Positions 24,771-34,297 of a stretch of 64,000 nucleotides of DNA are shown here, piece after piece. The translations under genes were made by a program, and so were the position numbers. A model generated the notes under the pieces. It did no database searches, had not been told where the DNA came from, and saw only the letters and a program-made list of their open reading frames with translations. The stretch is from positions 1 through 64,000 of the forward strand of contig JAUCGF010000077.1 of the NCBI GenBank assembly GCA_030378005.1, in the 5' to 3' direction. Each line of letters begins with the position of its first letter. The stretch's first letter is position 1. The stretch is from Desulfococcaceae bacterium HSG9 (GTDB lineage: Bacteria > Desulfobacterota > Desulfobacteria > Desulfobacterales > JAUCGF01).

Positions 24771-26327
24771 ATGGCTTCTTATGAAACTCAGGCGTTAATC
24801 ATCGGCGGAGGTGCCACCGGAACCGGCTTGGCGCGAGATTTGGCGTTGCGCGGTGTTAAATGTATTTTGGCGGAACAACAGGATATCAATGCCGGCGCAT
24901 CCGGCGCAAATCACGGACTTTTACACAGCGGCGGACGCTATGTGTTCACTGATCCCGAAAGTGCTAAAGAATGCTGTGATGAGGCTAATATTCTTCGCAA
25001 AATAGCGGCTAATTGTATTGAAGATTGCGGCGGCCTGTTTGTAGCCGTTGAGGGCGATGATGAGGCGTATGCGGCGGATTTCCCCGGTTTATGCGAACAA
25101 TGTCATATTCCGGTTCAAACATTGGATGTCAAGGAAGCGCGCGAACTTGAACCGGTGCTTTCCGAAAAATTGATTGCCGCTTACATGGTGGAAGATGCTT
25201 CCATTGATCCGTTCAAATTATCTTTGGAAAATATTACCGAAGCTCAGGATTTGGGAACCGAACTGCTCTGTTTTTCAAAAGTGATCGGATTTGACAAAGG
25301 CCCTGGCGGTATTTATAAAACACATCTCCAAAATACGCTCACCGGCGAAGAATTCACTATCCAAGCCGAACAAATTGTAAATGCCTCTGGCGCATGGGCC
25401 GGAATCATTGCCGGACTGGCCGGCATTCCGCTCAATATTTTATATTCCCAGGGAAGTTTGATTATCACTCACAACCGAATTACGCAGCGCGTGGTGAATC
25501 GTTTGCGCACTTCGTCCAATGCCGATATCCTGGTGCCGGGCGGCACGGTTTCCATTTTAGGCACTACATCGGTGCGCATCGACAGTCTTGATCAGATTCG
25601 ACCGACCATTGAAGAGGTGGACGCCATGTTGGATGAAGCCTCGGCCATGATTCCCTCTTTGGAAAATGCCCGTTATATACGTGCGTATGCCGGTGTCCGG
25701 CCTCTGGTCAGTTTCCAATCGACGGGGGGTGATGATGACCGCAGTGTCGGCCGGGGGTTTGCTCTGCTGGACCATGCGGCTGACGGTTTTGATAATTTTA
25801 CAACCATTTCCGGCGGCAAGCTCACAACCTACCGCCTGATGGCCGAAAAAACCGCAGATATGGTTTGCCAAAAAATGGGCGTTACAACGCCGTGTGTCAC
25901 GCGCACCAAACCGCTGCCATCAAACCGGCCTGCCAAATGGACAGAACCCGGACTGGCACCGCGATTATGGCTGAAGCACCATAACACCGATGACATTTTG
26001 CTATGCGAATGTGAAATGGTTCCCAAAAGCGTGGTTGACACACTGATCACTTCGATTCGTGAAGAAAAGGGCCATCCGGATTTGAACACTATCGGATTAC
26101 GTAGCAGAGTCGGCAAAGGTGCCTGCCAGGGCGCTTTTTGCGGTCCTCGGATAACATCTTACCTGTATGATAATGAAATTCTTTCGGCTGATGCAGCCCT
26201 TGATGACCTTCGTAAATTCATTAACCGACGCTGGAAAGGACAACACCCTATTCTTTGGGATCGGCAACTGGCTCAAGCCGAATTTTCAGAGGCCATGCAT
26301 TGCGGCATGTTCGGGCTTGAAATTTAA
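24771..26327 (+). CDS. glpA: Anaerobic glycerol-3-phosphate dehydrogenase GlpA-like
   Basis: The 518-residue FAD-dependent dehydrogenase. N-terminal dinucleotide fold LIIGGGATGTGLARDLALRG is followed by GASGANHGLLHSGGRY. C-terminal SGGKLTTYRLMAEKT is characteristic of GlpA/GlpD. A BFD-like [2Fe-2S] tail has paired cysteines in CECE and ACQGAFC. It oxidises glycerol-3-phosphate to dihydroxyacetone phosphate and passes electrons to GlpB/GlpC-type partners, which are not adjacent. It stands divergent to the glycerol ABC importer, with the GxxExxY gene in between, so uptake and oxidation are linked. A glycerol kinase is not in this cluster unless the 34298 FGGY kinase serves. Confidence 0.9.
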   Translation: MASYETQALIIGGGATGTGLARDLALRGVKCILAEQQDINAGASGANHGLLHSGGRYVFTDPESAKECCDEANILRKIAANCIEDCGGLFVAVEGDDEAYAADFPGLCEQCHIPVQTLDVKEARELEPVLSEKLIAAYMVEDASIDPFKLSLENITEAQDLGTELLCFSKVIGFDKGPGGIYKTHLQNTLTGEEFTIQAEQIVNASGAWAGIIAGLAGIPLNILYSQGSLIITHNRITQRVVNRLRTSSNADILVPGGTVSILGTTSVRIDSLDQIRPTIEEVDAMLDEASAMIPSLENARYIRAYAGVRPLVSFQSTGGDDDRSVGRGFALLDHAADGFDNFTTISGGKLTTYRLMAEKTADMVCQKMGVTTPCVTRTKPLPSNRPAKWTEPGLAPRLWLKHHNTDDILLCECEMVPKSVVDTLITSIREEKGHPDLNTIGLRSRVGKGACQGAFCGPRITSYLYDNEILSADAALDDLRKFINRRWKGQHPILWDRQLAQAEFSEAMHCGMFGLEI

Positions 26328-26390
26328 AGTGCCTGAAGGCTTTGCCAAACACGTAACAGATCCGCAGCAGAAGAAGAAAAAATTCATAGT

Positions 26391-26545
26391 ATCAGTAGAT
26401 GGAAAATGCCTGAAAATACTGCCGGAGTGCAAAAATTTAGCGAAGCGGTTTTTTGCCGGATCCTGAATCTGCAAGCATTTTCGAGTGCTGGATGCAAAAA
26501 ATCGCTATGCTTAATTTTGCACTCCTGAATTTTCCATCTACTGAT
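26391..26545. mobile_element. MITE-like element, 15-bp terminal repeats (copy 1)
   Basis: A 155-bp element bounded by exact 15-bp inverted repeats atcagtagatggaaa/tttccatctactgat. Inner arms ggagtgcaaaa and ttttgcactcc are also complementary. The middle carries about 60 bases not found in copy 2 (36508-36598). It is non-coding and sits just after glpA, ending nine bases before hisS. Confidence 0.75.
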
Positions 26546-26553
26546 TATTGGCA

Positions 26554-27951
26554 TCATTCTTGTTCTGAAGTGAAATAGTCAGTCAATTTATCTCTTGGCA
26601 GCTCTTCTTGTTTGCGCGTTTCCAGATTTTTTATCTGAATCGTCTTTTTTTCAAACTCGTTCTCACCGCAAATTATGATAAACTTGACTCCCCGTGTGAT
26701 TGCGTAATTAAATTGGTTTTTAAAGGTTGTGTCTTTTAAAAGCGAAATATCCGTATTGATACCGATTTGGCGCAGTTCGGAGGCCATCTGAATATAATCG
26801 GCGTCATGATCCTGGGCGATGCGCATAATCATCACATCGGTTACCGTCTGTTGAGCGTTATCAATAAGGCCGAGATGATTCAGCGCGGCAAACAACCGGT
26901 CAACGCCCAAAGAAGCGCCGGTTGCAGGCAGTTCATTGCCGGTGAAGCGAGCTACCAGATTATTATAACGCCCTCCGCTAAAAATACTTCCGAATTCAGG
27001 CAGATCCGTAAGAACCGCTTCCATCACCGGACCCGTATAATAATCCAGCCCCCTTGCAATTGAAAAATCAATATCAATAAAATCAGATGGAATCCCCATA
27101 CTGTCCGTATATTCCAATATTTGTCGAAGTTCGTCAATTCCTTCTTCTGCCAGTTTCACGCCTTGAAAAATGCTACGACACTGTTCGAGTTTGGCCTTAT
27201 TGTCACCTTTTAAACTTAGGAAGGTTGTGACTTTGGCGATATCATCGTCAGATAGTTGCGGTGACATATCATAAGCGTTTTGCGGGACGGCCTGTAATTC
27301 GGCGGCAACGGCCTGTAAGCCGATTTTATCAATCTTATCCAGAATACGCATCATTTCTTTGGTTATATCATCTTTTGTGACAGAGGCTCGATTATTAATA
27401 TTCACCAATTGAGCCAACCCGTTTAATATTTTACGGTTATTTAAGCGGATTTTGAAGTGTTTAACGCCCAAACCTTTCAGTGCCTGATAAATAACAGCTA
27501 CAATTTCGGCATCCGCCAGCATTGATGAAGTTCCGGCAATATCCGCATCAAATTGGTAAAACTGGCGGTAACGGCCGCTTTGCGGCGTATCCGCTCTGAA
27601 TACGGGACCGACCGCCATTCTTTTCCAGGGCAATCGAATGCCTTTGCGTGTTTTTGAATCGTAGGGGTTTGCTGCCAGAAGGCGCGCCAATGGTACCGTA
27701 TGATCAAAGGGCATGGCTAACGGTTCGTTATCATGCGCGCTTTTTATCTTGAAAATATTCTTTCCTGTATCGCTGGTTTCACCAGCAAGTGTTTTTAAAA
27801 ATTCAATTCGTGGAGTTTCAATGGGGTCGAATCCGAAATTGCGAAAAACTTTTTCAACAGTTTTGATCATTTTTTCTCTTGCCAGATAATCCCAAGGCAA
27901 AAAATCTAAAAATCCGCCCGGTCGTTCTGGTTTGACTATTTTATCTGTCAT
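26554..27951 (-). CDS. hisS: Histidyl-tRNA synthetase
   Basis: The 465-residue class II aminoacyl-tRNA synthetase charges tRNA-His with histidine. Motif 1 region is GFLDFLPWDYLAREKM and motif 2 includes AVGPVFRADTPQSGRYRQFYQFDADI. The histidine-specific loop is ARGLDYYTGPVMEAVL near residue 300, and motif 3 is ATGASLGVDRLFAAL. The C-terminal anticodon-binding domain is present. The MPFDHTVPLARLLA segment resembles the eukaryote/archaea-like branch more than the E. coli form. Monocistronic on the minus strand. Confidence 0.95.
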   Translation of the reverse strand: MTDKIVKPERPGGFLDFLPWDYLAREKMIKTVEKVFRNFGFDPIETPRIEFLKTLAGETSDTGKNIFKIKSAHDNEPLAMPFDHTVPLARLLAANPYDSKTRKGIRLPWKRMAVGPVFRADTPQSGRYRQFYQFDADIAGTSSMLADAEIVAVIYQALKGLGVKHFKIRLNNRKILNGLAQLVNINNRASVTKDDITKEMMRILDKIDKIGLQAVAAELQAVPQNAYDMSPQLSDDDIAKVTTFLSLKGDNKAKLEQCRSIFQGVKLAEEGIDELRQILEYTDSMGIPSDFIDIDFSIARGLDYYTGPVMEAVLTDLPEFGSIFSGGRYNNLVARFTGNELPATGASLGVDRLFAALNHLGLIDNAQQTVTDVMIMRIAQDHDADYIQMASELRQIGINTDISLLKDTTFKNQFNYAITRGVKFIIICGENEFEKKTIQIKNLETRKQEELPRDKLTDYFTSEQE

Positions 27952-28132
27952 TCATATTTCCTTTTAAATTAAAAGCGGTTGATATTAAATATAGGGTGAA
28001 CAACATTGTGAAACCCACCCTTGTTTATTGATAATGATGCGGTTCTCTCAGCAAGGATTTCATGCAGGCTGGATATAATCGTATTGATGGTTTCGTATGA
28101 TATGATTCAGGTGGTTCGATCCGGTTGGCCTT

Positions 28133-28972
28133 TCAGTTGTTTTCAAAGGCTTGTTGGGCTTCGCGTTTGCGTTTTTTCTCCATTTTGAAGGAGATAATGC
28201 TGAAAGATACGATGAAAAATGATGCTATCAGCACGATAAGCGTTCCGATGGCGTTGATCTTGGGGCTGATCCCCAGACGGGCTGCTGAAAACACTTTCAT
28301 GGGCAGGGTGGTGGAACCCGGACCGGCCACGAAGCTGGTGATCACCAGGTCGTCTAAAGACAGGGTAAAGGCGAGCAGCCAACCGGAAATCAGGGCTGGC
28401 GCGATGATGGGCAAGGTGATTACGAAAAACACTTTCAACGGCGGTGCGCCCAAATCCAGAGCGGCTTCCTCAATGGAAAGGTCCATATCTCTTAACCGTG
28501 ATGAAACAATGATAGCCACGAAAGCGGTGGCGAATGTCACATGGGCAATCCAGATTGTCAACATGCCCCGCCCTTGGGGCCAACCGATTATCCGCTCCAT
28601 GGAAACGAACAGCAACAGGCTCGCCAGACCGGTGATCACTTCCGGCATAACCAGAGGGGCTGTGATAGTACTGGCGAAAGTGGTATGGCCCCGAAAACGT
28701 CCGAAGCGGGCCATGACGTAACCGGCGATAGTTCCCAACGCAGTGGCAAACCCAGCGGTGCAAAAGGCTATGCGCAGACTGTTCCAAAAGGCATCCAATA
28801 TCCCCTTGTCCTTCAATAGTTCGCCGTACCATTTGAGGGAAAACCCTCCCCAGACCGTCACCAGTTTGGAGGCGTTGAAGGAATAGACAATCAGAATAAC
28901 AATGGGACCGAACAAAAAAGCGTAGCCCAGTGCCAAAACGATTATCATTTTATAAGAGGTCCTGCCTTTCAT
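28133..28972 (-). CDS. potC: Polyamine ABC permease PotC-like
   Basis: The 279-residue BPD_transp_1 permease has six helices. The EAA loop is SIEEAALDLGAPPLKVFFVITLP near residue 165, and SFNASKLVTVWGGFSLKWYGELL is near the N-terminus, a PotC/PotI hallmark. Its ATG overlaps the PotB stop as ATGA. With PotA, PotB and PotD it imports spermidine or putrescine. Last gene of the operon. Confidence 0.92.
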   Translation of the reverse strand: MKGRTSYKMIIVLALGYAFLFGPIVILIVYSFNASKLVTVWGGFSLKWYGELLKDKGILDAFWNSLRIAFCTAGFATALGTIAGYVMARFGRFRGHTTFASTITAPLVMPEVITGLASLLLFVSMERIIGWPQGRGMLTIWIAHVTFATAFVAIIVSSRLRDMDLSIEEAALDLGAPPLKVFFVITLPIIAPALISGWLLAFTLSLDDLVITSFVAGPGSTTLPMKVFSAARLGISPKINAIGTLIVLIASFFIVSFSIISFKMEKKRKREAQQAFENN

Positions 28973-29865
28973 AACGCCTCCTTTGATTGATAATGATGAA
29001 ACACCGCCACAGGAATCGCCAGCAACAGCAGCATAATAATCGCCACGGCCGAAGCCACCGGCCAGTCTCGGTTATTGAAGAATTCTTGCCAGAGAACTCT
29101 TCCGATCATCAGGGTTTCCGAGCCGCCCAGCAGTTCGGGAATGACAAATTCTCCCACCACAGGGATAAAAATAAGCATGGAACCCGCCACAATTCCGGGA
29201 AAGGACAGAGGAATGGTGATGGCCAAAAAAGATTTCCAGGGGCGCGCGCCCAAGTCGTAGGCCGCTTCGAGCAGCGTGTGATCGTGTTTCACAAGGTTGG
29301 TGTATAAGGGCAGTATCATAAAGGGCAGATAGGCGTAAACGATTCCGATATAAACAGCAATGTTGGTGTTCAGAATGATTAAGGGTTGATCTATCACTCC
29401 CAGGCCCATGAGAAAATTGTTGAATAAACCGTTGTTTTTCAAAATTCCGATCCAGGCGTAAATGCGGATTAAAAAAGAAGTCCAGGAGGGAAGCACAATT
29501 CCTAACAATAATATGTTTCTTACAGTCGGACTTGCATTGGCGATGCTGTAGGCCATGGGGTAGCCGATCAACAGGCAAAAAACAGTGGACAGCGTCGCCA
29601 TTTTCACCGAGTTTATATAAGCGCTGATATAGAGGTCATCGGTCAGCAGAAAAAGGTAGTTGCCCATGTTCAGCTTGACGTTCAACATCTCGTCAGCATA
29701 TTTCCAAAGCGTGGAAAACGGCGGAATGGCCGTCATCATCTCGGAGAAACTGATTTTCAAGACAATGGCGAAAGGGATCAGGAAGAACAGCAACATCCAG
29801 ACAAGGGGAATGGCGATAACCAGAGTCCGTCCTTCAGGCAGATATTTTTTTAGTTTTCCAATCAT
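28969..29865 (-). CDS. potB: Polyamine ABC permease PotB-like
   Basis: The 298-residue permease has an N-terminal helix (TLVIAIPLVWMLLFFLIPF) and WTSFLIRIYAWIGILKNNGLFN. The EAA loop LLEAAYDLGARPWKSFLAITIPLS is near residue 195, and FVIPELLGGSETLMIGRVLWQEFF, typical of PotB/PotH, follows. Start ATG overlaps the PotA stop by four bases. Confidence 0.92.
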   Translation of the reverse strand: MIGKLKKYLPEGRTLVIAIPLVWMLLFFLIPFAIVLKISFSEMMTAIPPFSTLWKYADEMLNVKLNMGNYLFLLTDDLYISAYINSVKMATLSTVFCLLIGYPMAYSIANASPTVRNILLLGIVLPSWTSFLIRIYAWIGILKNNGLFNNFLMGLGVIDQPLIILNTNIAVYIGIVYAYLPFMILPLYTNLVKHDHTLLEAAYDLGARPWKSFLAITIPLSFPGIVAGSMLIFIPVVGEFVIPELLGGSETLMIGRVLWQEFFNNRDWPVASAVAIIMLLLLAIPVAVFHHYQSKEAL

Positions 29866-31016
29866 TTAGTCAACATCACTCCGCTAACAGGCAGCCAGCT
29901 TAAATAGACTTTTTGCTCCCAGGTCGGTCTTTCGTGGATCGTCCGGTTCAAATTCGCCTGGGTGGCGATAGCGCGTTTGCCGTTGGTTAGTTTGACGTAG
30001 TAGGTGGAAAAACTGCCCAAATAGACGATATCTTCAACGATTCCTTGAGTCCAATTGTATTTTTCATCAGGCTTATCGTGAGTCACGATCATTTTTTCGG
30101 GTCGGATTGCTACTGACACCAGCATATCAGCCGTTCCGGTAACGCCGTGATCGATGTAAACGTCGTTTTCAATCTCCTCGCAACGGATGATGGCGTGATC
30201 GGCCGCATCCTCGACAATTTTGCCATGGAAAAGGTTCACGCTGCCGATAAATTCGGCTGTGAAGCGGCTGTTGGGAAACTCATAAACTACGGAAGGCGGT
30301 CCGGTTTGAATGATGCTGCCCTTATCCATCACCGCGATGCGAGAGGCCATGGTCATGGCTTCTTCCTGATCGTGGGTGACCATGATGCAGGTTACACCGA
30401 CATCTTCAAGAATGTCCACCAATTCGATCTGCATCTGGGCTCTCAGTTTTTTGTCCAATGCCGCCATAGGTTCATCTAACAACAGCAGTTTGGGACGCTT
30501 TACCAGAATTCGGGCCAAGGCCACTCTTTGCATCTGGCCGCCGGACAACTGATGGCTTTTCCGCTTGGCGTAGGCTTCCATCTCCACCAGTTTCAGGATT
30601 TCCATCACCCTTTCCTTGATCTGCTTTTTGGGGACCCGGTCCTGTTTCAGTCCGAATGCCACATTTTTCTCTACGGTCATGTGAGGAAAAAGAGCGTAGG
30701 ATTGAAACATCATGTTGATGGGACGTTTGAAAGGCGGGATGGAGGCCATATCTTGGCCGTCAATGATGATTTCTCCGGTGGTGGGGGTTTCCAAACCGGC
30801 CAGCATCCTCAGCAAAGTGGATTTTCCGCAACCGGAACTTCCCAAAAGGGCGAAAATTTCTCCCTCGGCGATTTGCAGATTGATTCCGCTGACGGCAACG
30901 AAATTATCGAAGTTCTTGCTGATGTTGATGATTTCAACGAATGGTTTTAAAACGAATGGTTTTGAGGCGTCGGCTCCGATTGAAGGCTCCTTTTTTTGTT
31001 CAGGTGTAGTCGTCAT
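29862..31016 (-). CDS. potA: Polyamine ABC ATPase PotA
   Basis: The 384-residue ATPase has Walker A GSSGCGKST, signature QLSGGQMQR, Walker B LLLLDEPMAALD and the switch VTHDQEEAM. A C-terminal TOBE regulatory domain (SVAIRPEKMIV) is present. All motifs are consensus. ATG 31016 is chosen over the TTG one codon upstream. It powers polyamine uptake and precedes potB and potC in one coupled unit. Confidence 0.93.
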   Translation of the reverse strand: MTTTPEQKKEPSIGADASKPFVLKPFVEIINISKNFDNFVAVSGINLQIAEGEIFALLGSSGCGKSTLLRMLAGLETPTTGEIIIDGQDMASIPPFKRPINMMFQSYALFPHMTVEKNVAFGLKQDRVPKKQIKERVMEILKLVEMEAYAKRKSHQLSGGQMQRVALARILVKRPKLLLLDEPMAALDKKLRAQMQIELVDILEDVGVTCIMVTHDQEEAMTMASRIAVMDKGSIIQTGPPSVVYEFPNSRFTAEFIGSVNLFHGKIVEDAADHAIIRCEEIENDVYIDHGVTGTADMLVSVAIRPEKMIVTHDKPDEKYNWTQGIVEDIVYLGSFSTYYVKLTNGKRAIATQANLNRTIHERPTWEQKVYLSWLPVSGVMLTK

Positions 31017-31133
31017 CAAAGTTTATTTCAGAACAAATATGAAATGTCGTATTATGTAGGGTGGGTGAAGCGAAGCGAAACCCACCGAATATATGGTATC
31101 GCCATATTGTGAACAACGGTGTTACGGAACATC

Positions 31134-31166
31134 AGAAATCGGGTTTTTTGGAAAAACCCGATTTCT
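31134..31166. repeat. aaatcggg palindrome family, copy 1
   Basis: agaaatcggg and cccgatttct pair around a T6/A5 stretch, giving a stem of about 15 pairs. It lies between potD and potA, close to the potD stop. A smaller gtgggt...acccac palindrome lies at 31061-31085. Confidence 0.85.
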
Positions 31167-31182
31167 TTAGAAGCGGTGATAG

Positions 31183-32289
31183 TTATTTACCTGTCTTTAT
31201 TTTGGTCCACGTCCTGTTCACGGTTCGGGTGATTTTAAGCGGAAGCAGCTTGAACATAAAGAGGTTCTTCTTGGTTTCCTCGCTAGGATAGATGCCCTTG
31301 TTGTCCATAATTGCTTTATCGATCAACGGATATGATGCCTTGTTAGCGTTGGCATAAGCCACATGATTGGAGATGCCGGCGATGATTTCAGGTTTCATGA
31401 AAAAATCCAGGAATTTGTGAGCGTTATCCGGGTGTTTGGCGTCCTTGGGAATGGCCATCATGTCAAACCAGAGGGCGGCCCCTTCCTTGGGGATGACGTA
31501 AGCGACGTTTACACCGTTTTTAGCTTCTGTCGCCCGGCTTTGCGCCTGAATCACGTCACCGGACCAACCCAGAGCGATACATATATCCCCGTTGGCCAGA
31601 TCGTTGATGTATTTGGATGAATGGAAATAGGTGATGTAGGGGCGCACCTTTTCGAGTACTTTATAAGCTTTGTCGGTGTAGTCAGATGCCTTGGTGCTGT
31701 TGGGATCGAGTTTCAAATAGTTCAACACCGCCGGCAGGACTTCGGTGGGAGCGTCCAGAAAGGCGACGCCGCATTTGGTTAATTTGGAAATGTTTTCAGG
31801 TTTGAACAGGATATCCCAAGAGTCCACCGGCACGTTTTCGCCCAGGGCTTTCTTGACTTTGTCAACATTATAACCGATTCCCGTGGTACCCCACATATAG
31901 GGAATCGAATGCTCGTTATCTTTGTCCATGTAGGCCAGCAATTTAAGATAGGCTTCATCCAGGTTCCCGTAATTCTTGAATTTGCTCTTGTCCAGTTTTT
32001 TAAAAACGCCCGCTTTCAACTGTTTGCCCAAAAAGGAATTGGAGGGAAAAACCACGTCGAACCCGGAACCGCCTGCCAGCAATTTTGTCTCCAAAACTTC
32101 GTTGCTGTCGAAAACGTCGTAAACCGGCTTGATTCCGGTTTCTTTTTCAAACAGCTCAAGGGTGTCTTTGGCGATATAATCAGACCAGTTAAAGACATTG
32201 ACTACTTTTTCCTCCTCGGCCAGTCCGATTGTGGAAATCATGAGTACGGCAAATGCTACGGTCAGTTTTAAAAAGGTTTTTTTCAGCAT
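31183..32289 (-). CDS. potD: Periplasmic spermidine/putrescine-binding protein
   Basis: The 368-residue exported binding protein has a signal peptide at 1-23 ([17 protein letters not shown]). The mature start [27 protein letters not shown] is characteristic of PotD/PotF. It also has [17 protein letters not shown] and [11 protein letters not shown] in the ligand cleft. ATG at 32289 is used because AGGAGAAATT precedes it and a signal peptide begins there; the frame extends 30 codons further through a repeat. It delivers polyamine to PotABC. Palindromic repeats flank the gene on both sides. Confidence 0.93.
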   Translation of the reverse strand: MLKKTFLKLTVAFAVLMISTIGLAEEEKVVNVFNWSDYIAKDTLELFEKETGIKPVYDVFDSNEVLETKLLAGGSGFDVVFPSNSFLGKQLKAGVFKKLDKSKFKNYGNLDEAYLKLLAYMDKDNEHSIPYMWGTTGIGYNVDKVKKALGENVPVDSWDILFKPENISKLTKCGVAFLDAPTEVLPAVLNYLKLDPNSTKASDYTDKAYKVLEKVRPYITYFHSSKYINDLANGDICIALGWSGDVIQAQSRATEAKNGVNVAYVIPKEGAALWFDMMAIPKDAKHPDNAHKFLDFFMKPEIIAGISNHVAYANANKASYPLIDKAIMDNKGIYPSEETKKNLFMFKLLPLKITRTVNRTWTKIKTGK

Positions 32290-32320
32290 AATTTCTCCTG
32301 TTGTTAAAAGTTGTTTAATT

Positions 32321-32353
32321 AGAAATCGGGTTTTTTCAAAAAACCCGATTCCT
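32321..32353. repeat. aaatcggg palindrome family, copy 2
   Basis: Left arm agaaatcggg and right arm cccgattcct with a T6-c-A6 centre. It lies 32 bases upstream of the potD start, in its 5' leader. Confidence 0.85.
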
Positions 32354-32487
32354 CCCAATGTTGAATATACGGCTCGCATCCAGTTTGGCTGGAAAGCTAA
32401 TACGCTTTGAGCTTGAATGTCAAGAAAAATTACACCTAAATATATGACAACATAAAAAATTTTGTTTTGATAGAATCAAGATTTGTC

Positions 32488-32519
32488 AGAAATCGGGTTT
32501 TTGAAAAAACCCGATTTCT
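32488..32519. repeat. aaatcggg palindrome family, copy 3
   Basis: agaaatcggg/cccgatttct with a shortened T5-g-A6 centre. It lies eight bases beyond the stop codon of the saccharopine dehydrogenase-family gene, in the space between that gene and potD. Confidence 0.85.
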
Positions 32520-32526
32520 AATGTTT

Positions 32527-33816
32527 TTATAATGATTTGTGCTCAAATCCCTTTTCAAACGCTTTTGCATCAGCCGCTTTTTTATATTCAGATTCCATCT
32601 CTTTCATGCTTGAAGGAAACCCATAAGAGGGAAGTCTTTCCATAAAAGGGGTTGACTCGAAATTTTCAGGCCCCAAAACTCCTTTGCCTTTCCATAAGCC
32701 CTTGGATAGCAATTCCATCATAATGACAGGCCCTACCGCTGTCTGGGCAAGCACGGCCTGGCTTCCATATATTTTCATGCACGTTTCATTGTCAACCATC
32801 TGATAAATATAAACGTTTCTTTCTTTTCCGTCTTTTATTCCTTTCACCCAAACTCCGGCGGACAACTGGCCTTTCATGCGGTCGCCGATCATTGCGGGAT
32901 TCGGGGCACAGGCCGCCACAACATCTCTTGGAGATACGGAAACCCCTTTGACATTTACGTTTTGCGTACCTGTCAAACCAAGCGTTTCAAGGGTTTTAAG
33001 AACTCTGCGCATATCTCTTGGCACGCCGAACTTGAAAGTGGCCCGTTTCAACCCCTTATCTGCAAAATATCTGGGAAACATCAATACTTCTTCATGTTCG
33101 ACGTTTATGACTTCCTGATCGCCCACAGGTTCTGGAAACCCGAAAATTTCAGGTTCGGAAAAAGGTTCTGTAACATACCATCCCCGCTCCTTTTCCCATA
33201 TAACCGGAGGATTTAAACATTCTTCAATAGTTGTCCATATAGAGAATCCAAAGGCGATCTCAAGGCCCTCGACTTCCAGGTTGTCCGCGTCACGCACATT
33301 CAGTTCATGGATTTCATCAAACAAATGATCCGCGGCATATCGGGCAAAAACATTGATCATGCCAGGCTCCACTCCGGACCCGCATAAAGCGAGATTGTTT
33401 TTTTCAACCCATTGGTCGTGCTTTTCATACTGAAGGTCTCCGAGTTTCAGCCCGACAGTTCCGAAAGGGTCGGCCGCATCTCTTTGGGACATGCTCATAG
33501 CCATGTCCATGTATTTTGCTCCGGTTTCAAACGCCGCGTCAAAAATCGGCATGTTAAATTGCGGATCACAAGCGTTCATTATAAAATCCGTGTCATATTG
33601 TTTGGCTAAAGCGGTAATCTCGGCTTGATTGCCGGCATCAATCCTTTCAGCAATAAGCCGCTTATCATCAATTTTTGAAACAACATGCTTTGCTCTGTCC
33701 AAATCATAATCGCACACAATGATTCCCTCAAGCCATTCGGCATCGGGATCGTTTTTGGTTGCGACTGATGTGATGGCTTCTCCTACACCACCTGCTCCTA
33801 CTAGTAAAACTTTCAT
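32527..33816 (-). CDS. Saccharopine dehydrogenase-family protein
   Basis: The 429-residue oxidoreductase has an N-terminal Rossmann fold (MKVLLVGAGGVGEAITSVA). DFIMNACDPQFNMPIFDAAFETGAKYMDMA is the family's conserved core. A mid-domain GSGVEPGMINVFARYA and a C-terminal catalytic/substrate domain follow. Relatives include saccharopine reductase and carboxynorspermidine dehydrogenase. Proximity to the polyamine importer makes a polyamine role attractive but unproven. ATG 33816 has AGGAGG five bases upstream; the frame continues seven codons further without such a site. Confidence 0.85.
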   Translation of the reverse strand: MKVLLVGAGGVGEAITSVATKNDPDAEWLEGIIVCDYDLDRAKHVVSKIDDKRLIAERIDAGNQAEITALAKQYDTDFIMNACDPQFNMPIFDAAFETGAKYMDMAMSMSQRDAADPFGTVGLKLGDLQYEKHDQWVEKNNLALCGSGVEPGMINVFARYAADHLFDEIHELNVRDADNLEVEGLEIAFGFSIWTTIEECLNPPVIWEKERGWYVTEPFSEPEIFGFPEPVGDQEVINVEHEEVLMFPRYFADKGLKRATFKFGVPRDMRRVLKTLETLGLTGTQNVNVKGVSVSPRDVVAACAPNPAMIGDRMKGQLSAGVWVKGIKDGKERNVYIYQMVDNETCMKIYGSQAVLAQTAVGPVIMMELLSKGLWKGKGVLGPENFESTPFMERLPSYGFPSSMKEMESEYKKAADAKAFEKGFEHKSL

Positions 33817-33864
33817 AAAACCTCCTGATTCAGGCATCCTTCATTTTTTGGTTGACCATTCGGA

Positions 33865-33929
33865 GGAGTGCTAAACTTACAGTCAGGCATGCAACGCTTA
33901 CCAATGCTAAACTGTAAGTTTAGCGCTCC
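33865..33929. repeat. 19-bp inverted repeat
   Basis: Arms ggagtgctaaacttacagt and actgtaagtttagcgctcc match at 18 of 19 positions around 27 bases. It lies upstream of the saccharopine dehydrogenase-family start. Confidence 0.85.
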
Positions 33930-34142
33930 AGAGAAAAGTGTAAACTACTTTTAGGCTACTACTACAAAAGGGTCAGATTTTCAAGAACCGTAAGATAGAG
34001 TTACGATTTGTTAAATTTTTTAACAGCAGCAGGCTGAAAATTGATCTCATAATGTGTTTATGAATAATTCAGGCTAAGTAACATAACTCATCAATTATGC
34101 TGAAACAGGTGTAATTCAAGACCGTCGGTTAGCACAAACTCA

Positions 34143-34220
34143 GTAGGTCGGGTTAGCGATAGCGTAACCCGACATCAATCGGCAATATTGTCGGGTTACG
34201 CTATCGCTAACCCGACCTAC
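34143..34220. repeat. Perfect 31-bp inverted repeat
   Basis: The arm gtaggtcgggttagcgatag... (34143-34173) is exactly complementary to 34190-34220 across a 16-base loop. Each arm is itself partly palindromic (cgggttagcgatagcgtaacccg). It lies in the gap between the FGGY kinase stop and the saccharopine dehydrogenase gene. It could form a very stable hairpin or cruciform. Confidence 0.95.
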
Positions 34221-34297
34221 TTTAATCGCAATCACTTGAATTAATTGACATCAATATTTATCAAAATGGCCAAAGCCGAGTTTATGTTGTTATGCTG

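Noticed and set aside
28125-28721. 198-codon plus-strand frame opposite potC
   Set aside because: Antisense shadow of a conserved permease.
31061-31085. gtgggt...acccac palindrome as a terminator
   Set aside because: Stem is short and no T-run follows on either strand; treated as a minor repeat only.
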